A stretch of DNA of 64,000 nucleotides from Marinomonas pontica (lineage in GTDB: Bacteria; Pseudomonadota; Gammaproteobacteria; Pseudomonadales; Marinomonadaceae). Below, piece by piece: positions 57,743 to 64,000 of the stretch. The position numbers and the translations under genes are program-made. Location of the stretch: contig NZ_JAODTL010000032.1 in NCBI RefSeq assembly GCF_026191375.1, forward strand, positions 62,001 to 126,000, read 5' to 3'. Within the stretch, counting starts at the first letter, position 1. Each line of letters starts with the position of its first letter. The notes below the pieces were generated by a model that saw nothing but the letters and a program-made list of their open reading frames with translations, did no database searches and was not told the origin of the DNA.

Positions 57743-58416
57743 ATGAGTATTAAGCATTGGCCGGAACAAGAAAGGCCGCGTGAGAAACTGATTCATCAGG
57801 GCGCGAGCGCATTGAGTGATTCGGAATTGTTGGCTATTTTTTGCGCACAGGCACTCAGGGTATCAGTGCCGTCGATCTGGCACGTCAAGTTTTGTCCCAA
57901 TTCGGTGGATTGCGAGCGTTGATGTCGGCCAGCCGAGAGGAATTTTGCCAAGGCTTTGGTTTGGGTGATGCCAAATACACCCAGCTGCAAGCGGTGCTGG
58001 AAATGTCCAAGCGCCATCTGCAAGAGCAGCTAATGCGCGAAACGGTATTCACCAGCGCGGAACATGTCAGAACCTATCTTTCTTCCCAACTGCGTCATTC
58101 TCCGCGAGAAGTGTTCGCGGTGCTTTTCTTAGATACTCAACACCGATTGATTCGTTATCAAGAACTCTTTATGGGAACTATTGATGCTGCTGCGGTATAT
58201 CCTAGGGAAGTGGTAAAGGCCGCACTGCAATATAACGCCGCTGCAGTGATTATCGCCCACAACCATCCAAGTGGTATCGCTGAACCCAGTCAGGCTGATA
58301 TCAGCATTACCGACAAAATCAAACGTGCGCTAGACCTCGTCGATGTGCGATTACTCGATCACTTTGTTGTCGGTGATGGCTCGCCTGTGTCGTTAGCAGA
58401 GAGAGGATTGATGTAA
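57743..58416 (+). pseudogene. radC: RadC/JAB domain protein (single-base frameshift)
   Basis: Homologue of RadC, a JAB/MPN-fold metalloprotein whose role in DNA repair is doubtful. The start [20 protein letters not shown] follows AAGGAG. The run at 57837-57842 has six T; a seventh restores [20 protein letters not shown] and the HhH region. The metal motif is [18 protein letters not shown] near residues 171-188, followed by [10 protein letters not shown]. The restored length is 224. It is divergent from coaBC and followed by a very stable hairpin before rpmB. Confidence 0.9.
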
Positions 58417-58433
58417 GTTGCTTTTGGGAAAAG

Positions 58434-58497
58434 CATAGTGATGTTCCGAATGAGGTAGGCGCGAGTTTCGATAAGGAACATCACTATGTTTTTCTTT
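58434..58497 (+). terminator. 14-bp stem terminator after radC
   Basis: CATAGTGATGTTCC (58434-58447) and GGAACATCACTATG (58475-58488) are perfectly complementary around a 27-base loop, followed by TTTTTCTTTG. The loop is longer than usual. Confidence 0.8.
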
Positions 58498-58634
58498 GAG
58501 ATTCTTGTTTGAGTGCTGGTTGATCATTTTTTTAACAAAAGAATTGCTCAATAGGTGTGGTTATGGGAAAATGCGCGCCGCTATATCCTCGGTATGGGAT
58601 TTTTTTGATTCATAAGGAATCATGCTCCGCCTGA

Positions 58635-58651
58635 GGAAGTGAAACACTTCC
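58635..58651 (+). promoter_or_regulatory. small hairpin in the rpmB leader
   Basis: GGAAGTG, loop AAA, CACTTCC, 35 bases upstream of the rpmB start. It may be a site of ribosomal-protein feedback or mRNA stability. No T tract follows, so it is not a terminator. Confidence 0.35.
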
Positions 58652-58685
58652 AATAATCTTTCTGGATAGCAAAAGGTATTTAATT

Positions 58686-58922
58686 ATGTCTCGCGTATGT
58701 CAAGTTACTGGGAAACGTCCTGTTACAGGTAATAACGTTTCTCACTCAAAACGCCGCACTAAGCGTCGTTTTCTTCCTAACCTTCATTGGCACCGTTTTT
58801 GGGTCGAAGGTGAAAACCGTTACATCCGTTTACGTGTATCTTCTAAAGGTATGCGTATTATCGATAAAAAGGGCATTGAAACAGTTCTTGTTGAAATGCG
58901 CGCTAACGGCGAAAAAGTATAA
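58686..58922 (+). CDS. rpmB: 50S ribosomal protein L28
   Basis: Ribosomal protein of 78 residues: [20 protein letters not shown], then [20 protein letters not shown] and a basic, beta-rich C-terminus. It forms a two-gene operon with rpmG, which starts 11 bases later. Several AAA, CGT and GAA codons fit high expression. Confidence 0.98.
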   Translation: MSRVCQVTGKRPVTGNNVSHSKRRTKRRFLPNLHWHRFWVEGENRYIRLRVSSKGMRIIDKKGIETVLVEMRANGEKV

Positions 58923-58933
58923 GGATCTGAATC

Positions 58934-59104
58934 ATGGCTTCTAAAGGCGCTCGCGATCTAATTCGCATGGTATCTTCTGCTGGTACTGGTCACTTTTACA
59001 CAACTGACAAGAACAAGCGAAATACTCCTGACAAACTTGAAATGAAAAAGTTTGATCCAGTTGTACGTCAACACGTAATGTACAAAGAAGCGAAAATTAA
59101 ATAA
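58934..59104 (+). CDS. rpmG: 50S ribosomal protein L33
   Basis: Ribosomal protein of 56 residues. It begins [20 protein letters not shown] and ends [19 protein letters not shown], matching gammaproteobacterial L33. No zinc-binding cysteines, so it is the C-minus form. AAGGA lies before the ATG. Confidence 0.98.
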   Translation: MASKGARDLIRMVSSAGTGHFYTTDKNKRNTPDKLEMKKFDPVVRQHVMYKEAKIK

Positions 59105-59126
59105 TTTTCGATTTTTGTCAAAAAGG

Positions 59127-59154
59127 AACCGACTCATTGAGTCGGTTTTTTTTT
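59127..59154 (+). terminator. rho-independent terminator after rpmBG
   Basis: AACCGACTCA (59127-59136) pairs with TGAGTCGGTT (59138-59147) followed by T to 59154. The tip of the stem must open to form a loop. Confidence 0.9.
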
Positions 59155-59274
59155 ATCTAGCATATAGTAGTAGAAGCTTTTTGTTCGTTTGGTCAAAATT
59201 GCTTGTATTTACATGACACAGAATCCCATGAGGTGGTGAGATGATCCTATTTGAGGTTTTACTGGAGATTGCTT

Positions 59275-60093
59275 ATGCCTGAATTGCCCGAAGTAGAAAC
59301 CACATTGCGTGGCATCGAAACCAAGTTAGTCGGACGTTCTCTTGCTAGTGTGGACATTCGTCAGCCAAAGTTACGTTGGTTGATCACGCCAGAACTTAGG
59401 TCTGACATCGTTGGCGAGGAAATTACACATTTGTCTCGCCGTGGTAAATACATTGGTATTCACACGTCAAAAGGCACCTTGATTGTGCATTTGGGCATGT
59501 CTGGTAGTTTGTACTTTGTGCCTGCTGAGACGCCGCCGCTGTTTCATGATCATGTGGATTTTTGTTTTGCCGATGAGGATGTGTGGCTGCGATATACAGA
59601 CCCACGTCGTTTCGGTGCGATTTTGTGGACGACTGACGATTGGCATGAACACGAACTGATTAAGCATTTAGGCCCTGAACCACTGTCTGAGCGTTTTAAT
59701 GGTGACATGCTTTATGCGAAAGCAAAGGGTCGGAAAGTACCGATAAAGACCTTTATCATGGACAGCAAAGTGGTTGTCGGGGTTGGTAATATTTATGCCA
59801 ATGAGGCGCTTTTTAAAGCTGGGATTCGTCCAGATCGTTTGGCAGGCAAGATCAGTAAGGTGCGCATGACGCGGTTGGTTGAATGCATCAAAGTGGTGCT
59901 TTCAGCTGCCATTAAACAGGGCGGAACCACGTTAAAAGACTTTGTCGGTGGCGATGGAAAGCCGGGGTATTTCAAGCAAGAATTAGCGGTATACGGGCGT
60001 GCTGACAAACCTTGCGTGGTTTGCGGTGCGGCATTAAAAGAAATTCGTCAGGCACAGCGCAGTACGGTTTTTTGCTCAAACTGCCAATCTTGA
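59275..60093 (+). CDS. mutM: formamidopyrimidine-DNA glycosylase
   Basis: Base-excision repair enzyme that removes 8-oxoguanine and formamidopyrimidines. The mature N-terminus PELPEVETTLRGIE holds catalytic Pro2 and Glu3. HLGMSGSLYFVP near residues 73-84, YTDPRRFGAILW near 107-118, and the zinc finger CVVCGAALKE with VFCSNCQS at the C-terminus are all present. It has 272 residues. The frame opens at 59251, but only ATG 59275 exposes the needed proline. Confidence 0.97.
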   Translation: MPELPEVETTLRGIETKLVGRSLASVDIRQPKLRWLITPELRSDIVGEEITHLSRRGKYIGIHTSKGTLIVHLGMSGSLYFVPAETPPLFHDHVDFCFADEDVWLRYTDPRRFGAILWTTDDWHEHELIKHLGPEPLSERFNGDMLYAKAKGRKVPIKTFIMDSKVVVGVGNIYANEALFKAGIRPDRLAGKISKVRMTRLVECIKVVLSAAIKQGGTTLKDFVGGDGKPGYFKQELAVYGRADKPCVVCGAALKEIRQAQRSTVFCSNCQS

Positions 60094-60341
60094 CCCTGTG
60101 TTTATGTCCGCTGTGAATGGCGGCATAAGAATTGCTGTCTATAATAGTCGGTAACACAGATAGTTAGAAAAGTGTTTTCTGGATTGGCTTTTTACTATAT
60201 ACGTAAGAATATTGCTCAAAATGTGCATATTGCGTTGCGGTATTTTGCTATTCGGTTTATTTTTGACCAGTTAGGCAAGATTTACATTGTGCCTAGATTA
60301 AATTATGCCTAGAACATATTACACAAATAAGAGGAATTGGA

Positions 60342-61334
60342 ATGAAAGCTGTCTTTCTTGCGTCTGTCACGGCGTTGGCTATCTCATCAAGTATGGCTCA
60401 CGCGGCATCAGAACCTGCTGTTGTTTACGATCAAGCGGGTAAATTCGATAAATCGTTTAACGAAGGTGTTTACAACGGCGTTAAAAAATACACGGCTGAA
60501 AGCGGTGTTCAGGTTCGCGAATTTGAACCTAAAAACGAAGCGCAAGTAGAGCAAGGCCTACGCCGTTTAGCAAAACGTGGTTATTCTCCAATTGTTACTG
60601 TTGGCTTTAACATGACGTCTGCTGTTGAGAAAGTGGCGAAAGATTTCCCAGAAATCAATTTCACTATTATTGATGGCGTGATCGACCTTCCAAACGTTCA
60701 GTCCGTTGTTTTTAAAGAGCATGAAGGTTCTTTCCTTGTTGGTGCTTTGGCTGCAATGGCGTCCAAAACCAATACTGTAAGCTTTGTTGGCGGCATGGAT
60801 ATTCCTCTTATTCGTAAGTTTGCTTGTGGCTACGAGCAAGGTGTGAAATATCAATCTCCTAATGCCACTGTTTTTCAAAACATGACAGGTTCTACTGGTG
60901 CGGCGTTTAATGATCCAACAAAAGGATCTGAGCTTGCGAAGAGCCAGTTCTCTAAAGGGTCTGACGTTGTATTTGCTGCCGCTGGCGGTACTGGTATTGG
61001 TGTTTATCAAGCCGCAAAAGACGAAGGCAAATTGGCGATCGGTGTTGACTCAAACCAAAACCATATTCAACCTGGCACTATGTTAACGTCCATGGTTAAA
61101 CGTGTGGATGAAGCCGCGTTTAAGACCTATTCTGATTCTGCTGCAGGTACATGGAAGCCAGGCTTAGTGGTATTGGGTCTTGCTGAAGATGGTGTTGATT
61201 GGGCGCTGGACGACAATAATGCCAAGCTAATCACGGCTGATATGAAAGCGAAGATCAATGATATTCGTTCTAAAATTATCAGTGGTGACATCAAAGTTCA
61301 CGATTACATGTCTGACAATACATGTAACTACTAA
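60342..61334 (+). CDS. BMP family ABC transporter substrate-binding protein
   Basis: Periplasmic receptor of the basic membrane protein (PnrA/TmpC) group, which usually binds nucleosides. The signal peptide is about 21 residues, ending AHAA, with no lipobox. The mature protein starts PAVVYDQAGKFDKSFNEGVY; GHITVGF-like IVTVGFNMTSAVEKVA, and FVGGMDIPLIRKFACGYEQG near residues 143-162, are typical. It has 330 residues. A terminator-like hairpin follows before the ATPase gene, giving a receptor excess. The ligand (purine nucleoside or other) is inferred only from family. Confidence 0.88.
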   Translation: MKAVFLASVTALAISSSMAHAASEPAVVYDQAGKFDKSFNEGVYNGVKKYTAESGVQVREFEPKNEAQVEQGLRRLAKRGYSPIVTVGFNMTSAVEKVAKDFPEINFTIIDGVIDLPNVQSVVFKEHEGSFLVGALAAMASKTNTVSFVGGMDIPLIRKFACGYEQGVKYQSPNATVFQNMTGSTGAAFNDPTKGSELAKSQFSKGSDVVFAAAGGTGIGVYQAAKDEGKLAIGVDSNQNHIQPGTMLTSMVKRVDEAAFKTYSDSAAGTWKPGLVVLGLAEDGVDWALDDNNAKLITADMKAKINDIRSKIISGDIKVHDYMSDNTCNY

Positions 61335-61344
61335 GCTGTCGATG

Positions 61345-61384
61345 AAAACAGTTACTTACTTTTGGTAGGTAACTGTTTTTTTTG
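61345..61384 (+). terminator. hairpin with T tract between the BMP receptor and the ABC ATPase
   Basis: AAAACAGTTACTTAC (61345-61359) pairs with GTAGGTAACTGTTTT (61365-61379), one wobble, then T to 61384. It probably reduces downstream expression relative to the receptor. Confidence 0.85.
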
Positions 61385-61427
61385 CTCTAGTGTGTTCCGT
61401 TTTTAAGCAGATGAATTATTTTTAGTT

Positions 61428-62996
61428 ATGACGAATAAAACAATGCCATACGCAATTGAATTGCGAGACATCAGTAAACGTTTTGGTGCCGTTCAGGCCA
61501 ACAAAGACATTTGCTTACAAGTCCCAGCCGGTACAGTTCACGGAATTATCGGTGAAAACGGGGCAGGAAAATCCACCTTGATGAGTATCATTTATGGCTT
61601 TTATGAAGCCGATACTGGCCATATTGAGGTTGACGGTAAGCAGGTTGATATTCGCAGTTCTCAAGATGCTATAAATGCTGGTATTGGCATGGTGCACCAG
61701 CATTTTATGTTGGTGGAAAATTTTAGTGTGCTTGAAAACGTTATTTTGGGCGCAGAAGGCGGGGCGTTACTGAAAAACGGCATCGATACTGCGCGAATCG
61801 AATTACAACGTCTTGCTCACGAATACAGTTTGGATATCGATGTAGACGCTATTGTCGAAGATTTGCCAGTCGGATTACAGCAGCGAGTCGAGATTTTAAA
61901 AGCGCTTTACCGTGGCGCCCGTATTCTTATTTTGGATGAGCCTACAGGGGTTTTAACACCACAAGAGGCGGATCATCTTTTTCGTATCCTGAAAGCCTTG
62001 AAAGATCAGGGCGTGACCGTTCTATTAATCACCCATAAATTGCGCGAAATTATGGCTTCCACGGACAATGTGTCAGTGATGCGCCAAGGCGAAATGGTGG
62101 CCCACCGTGAGACAGCACAGACCAGTAAAGAAGAGCTGGCTGAACTGATGGTGGGTAAAAAAGTCCGTCTTACTGTTGATAAAGACGAAGCTCAGCCGAG
62201 TGAGGTTTTATTGTCTGCGCAGAACCTTTCTCAGTTTGATAGTCAGGGCGTGAAACGCTTAAAAAATGTCAGTTTAGAATTACGTGCTGGTGAAATTTTA
62301 GGCATTGCTGGGGTGTCTGGTAATGGTCAAAGTGAATTATTGAATGTGTTGTCTGGCATCGTTCCTATGGACGAAGGCGAGATCCATTTTGCAGGTCAAG
62401 TCATGACCGCAAAAGCCCCAAAAGATGCTGCGCAGATGCGAGACCTTAAGATGGCTCACGTACCAGAAGACCGCCATAAAATGGGGTTGGTGACGGGGTT
62501 TGAAGCGTATGAAGCCGCGGTGTTGGGCTACCACAATTCGCCTGCGTATAACGGCAAAATCCTTATGGACCGTAAGACTATGTTGGATGAGTGTAATGAA
62601 CGCATGGCGGCGTGGGACGTTCGTCCACCCAATCCACATTTAAAAACCGCTAACTTTTCCGGTGGTAATCAGCAAAAAATTGTTATTGCCCGTGAAGTAG
62701 AACAGAACCCAGATGTTTTGTTGATTGGTCAGCCGACTCGCGGTGTGGATATTGGTGCGATTGAAAATATTCACGAGCAAATTGTTAAATTAAGAGACGC
62801 TGGCAAAGCTATTTTGTTGGTATCCGTAGAACTGGATGAAATTATGGCACTGAGTGATCGCATCATTGTGATGTTTGATGGTGCGGTCGTTGGTGAGCTT
62901 GATGCGAAAGACGCAGACGAACGCACCCTTGGCTTGATGATGGCTAACGCCTATAACGAAGAACAAGGCGAAGAGCAAGAAGGGGTATCTGCATGA
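61428..62996 (+). CDS. ABC transporter ATP-binding protein, duplicated (YufO/RbsA type)
   Basis: Tandem-duplicated ATPase of a nucleoside-type importer, 522 residues. Domain one has Walker A GENGAGKSTLMSII near residues 43-56, Q loop GMVHQHFML, signature-like LPVGLQQRVEILKAL and Walker B ILILDEPTGVLTPQE. Domain two has the degenerate Walker A GVSGNGQSELLNVL near 292-305, then FSGGNQQKIVIAREVEQNPD and LIGQPTRGVDIGAIE. The stop overlaps the permease start by four bases (ATGA). Confidence 0.92.
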   Translation: MTNKTMPYAIELRDISKRFGAVQANKDICLQVPAGTVHGIIGENGAGKSTLMSIIYGFYEADTGHIEVDGKQVDIRSSQDAINAGIGMVHQHFMLVENFSVLENVILGAEGGALLKNGIDTARIELQRLAHEYSLDIDVDAIVEDLPVGLQQRVEILKALYRGARILILDEPTGVLTPQEADHLFRILKALKDQGVTVLLITHKLREIMASTDNVSVMRQGEMVAHRETAQTSKEELAELMVGKKVRLTVDKDEAQPSEVLLSAQNLSQFDSQGVKRLKNVSLELRAGEILGIAGVSGNGQSELLNVLSGIVPMDEGEIHFAGQVMTAKAPKDAAQMRDLKMAHVPEDRHKMGLVTGFEAYEAAVLGYHNSPAYNGKILMDRKTMLDECNERMAAWDVRPPNPHLKTANFSGGNQQKIVIAREVEQNPDVLLIGQPTRGVDIGAIENIHEQIVKLRDAGKAILLVSVELDEIMALSDRIIVMFDGAVVGELDAKDADERTLGLMMANAYNEEQGEEQEGVSA

Positions 62997-64000
62997 GTCA
63001 GGCGAAAGTTCCAGCTTGGGTAAATATTGCACTTATCCCAGTATTGAATATTTTATTGGCCTTTTTAGTGTCTGGATTGGTGATTCTGGCTATTGGTGAA
63101 AATCCAATCGAAGCGGCTGGCTATCTGATCTATGGTGCTTTTGGTTACGACGAAGGCATTGGCTATACGCTGTATTACGCCACGAACCTGATTTTTACCG
63201 GTTTGGCAGTGTCGGTTGCATTTAAAGGTGGGTTGTTCAACATCGGTGGTGAAGGGCAAGCGTACATTGGTGGTTTGGGTGTGGGTTTGATCTGTTTATC
63301 GCTTGATCACACTATGCCGTTTTATGTGATTGCGCCATTGGCGGTGATAGGCGCTGCTGTGTTTGGCGCTGCATGGGGTTACATTCCCGCGTACTTGCAA
63401 GCGCGTCGTGGTAGTCACATTGTTATTACCACCATCATGTTTAACTTTATTGCGTCGTCTTTGATGGTTTACTTGATTGTGAATTGGCTAAAAGAAGATG
63501 GCCGCATGGCACCTAATAGCCGAACGTTTGAAGAAAACGCGTGGTTGCCTTACTTACATGAAATCTTTTCCCCATTAGGGATTGAGATTGGTGATTCTCC
63601 ACTGAACTTGGCTTTTGTGTGGGCATTGTTGTGCTGTGTCTTTGTGTGGGGATTGATTTGGCATACTCGCTGGGGTTACCAGCTGCGTACATTGGGAACC
63701 AATCCAACGGCCGCGCGTTATGCAGGTATTGATACGGCAAAAGTGACGATCTGGGCAATGTTGATTTCGGGTGGTTTGGCTGGTTTTGTCGGTCTGAATG
63801 AAATCATGGGTGTTAACCATAACTTGCTGCTTAATTTCACTGCTGGTTATGGTTTTGCGGGGATTGCGGTGTCGTTGATGGGGCGCAATCATCCTATTGG
63901 TATTATTTTGGCTGCGGTTTTGTTTGGTGCCCTGTATCAAGGTGGTGCGGAATTGGCTTTTGAGATTCCAACCATCACACCTGAAATTGTGGTAGTGATT
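62993..64000 (+). CDS. ABC transporter permease, nucleoside type (partial, runs off the window)
   Basis: Inner-membrane permease of the BPD_transp_2 family (YufP/NupP-like). The frame is open to the last base, giving 336 residues with no stop. Typical segments are SVAFKGGLFNIGGEGQAYIG near residues 74-93, TTIMFNFIASSLMVYL near 144-159, GTNPTAARYAGID near 234-246 and LAGFVGLNEIMGVNHN near 259-274. It is coupled to the ATPase by a 4-base overlap. A second permease of the same family is expected just beyond 64000. Confidence 0.92.
   Translation, partial: MSQAKVPAWVNIALIPVLNILLAFLVSGLVILAIGENPIEAAGYLIYGAFGYDEGIGYTLYYATNLIFTGLAVSVAFKGGLFNIGGEGQAYIGGLGVGLICLSLDHTMPFYVIAPLAVIGAAVFGAAWGYIPAYLQARRGSHIVITTIMFNFIASSLMVYLIVNWLKEDGRMAPNSRTFEENAWLPYLHEIFSPLGIEIGDSPLNLAFVWALLCCVFVWGLIWHTRWGYQLRTLGTNPTAARYAGIDTAKVTIWAMLISGGLAGFVGLNEIMGVNHNLLLNFTAGYGFAGIAVSLMGRNHPIGIILAAVLFGALYQGGAELAFEIPTITPEIVVVI

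Overview
The window reads as a marine gammaproteobacterium of the Oceanospirillales/Marinomonas type. This is inferred from Pseudomonas-like core gene order (yqgE-ruvX-pyrR-pyrB-pyrC', yggS-proC-yggT, crc/pyrE, slmA-argB-dut-coaBC, radC-rpmB-rpmG-mutM), moderate GC, and an abundance of TRAP, tripartite tricarboxylate and ABC uptake systems. No phage, insertion sequence, CRISPR array or defence island was seen.

Layout. 0.2-3.0 kb: a complete TRAP transporter of unknown ligand. 3.1-3.8 kb: a DsbA-like oxidoreductase. 4.0-22.7 kb: an accessory sugar-acid block with a lactonase, a TctCBA transporter, galactarate dehydratase, two kdgD copies, glucarate dehydratase, two FadR-type regulators, a ketoglutarate-semialdehyde dehydrogenase, an AEC carrier, a second TRAP transporter, uronate dehydrogenase and a 2-hydroxyacid dehydrogenase. 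Together these make an almost complete oxidative route: uronate, aldarolactone, aldarate, 5-keto-4-deoxyglucarate, 2-oxoglutarate semialdehyde, 2-oxoglutarate. 22.8-24.2 kb: a 2-oxoglutarate/Fe(II) oxygenase and a sparse stretch with a short tandem repeat. 24.2-36.1 kb: core pyrimidine, PLP, proline and coenzyme A genes, a K+/H+ antiporter, a K+ channel and trmL. 36.2-40.2 kb: two identical tRNA-Phe genes, a large hybrid histidine kinase and a separate HPt protein. 40.3-47.0 kb: a ugpBAEC-ugpQ glycerophosphodiester operon with a DeoR regulator and a HAD phosphatase. 47.4-51.2 kb: a CofD/YvcK-like protein, a response regulator-CheC fusion, a diguanylate cyclase and a RimB-like protease. 51.4-60.1 kb: core genes (yeaD, crc, pyrE, slmA, argB, dut, coaBC, radC, rpmB, rpmG, mutM). 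60.3-64.0 kb: a BMP-type nucleoside ABC importer that runs off the end.

The most striking global feature is that nine genes (ten sites) are interrupted by what looks like loss of exactly one base, nine of the ten inside a homopolymer of 3-6 bases. The affected genes are kdgD-1, the semialdehyde dehydrogenase, the second dctM, kdgD-2, pyrB, the K+ channel, ugpC, the CofD-like gene (twice) and radC. Restoring one base in each gives a full-length family-typical protein. The pattern (same sign, same context, housekeeping genes included) points to sequencing undercall rather than gene decay, so these genes should be read as probably intact in the organism.

No clearly new biological system is proven here. 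The best candidates for follow-up are a translated leader that overlaps a terminator upstream of pyrB, the shared operator-like boxes of the aldarate regulon, the inverted boxes before ugpB, and the divergent CofD-like protein.
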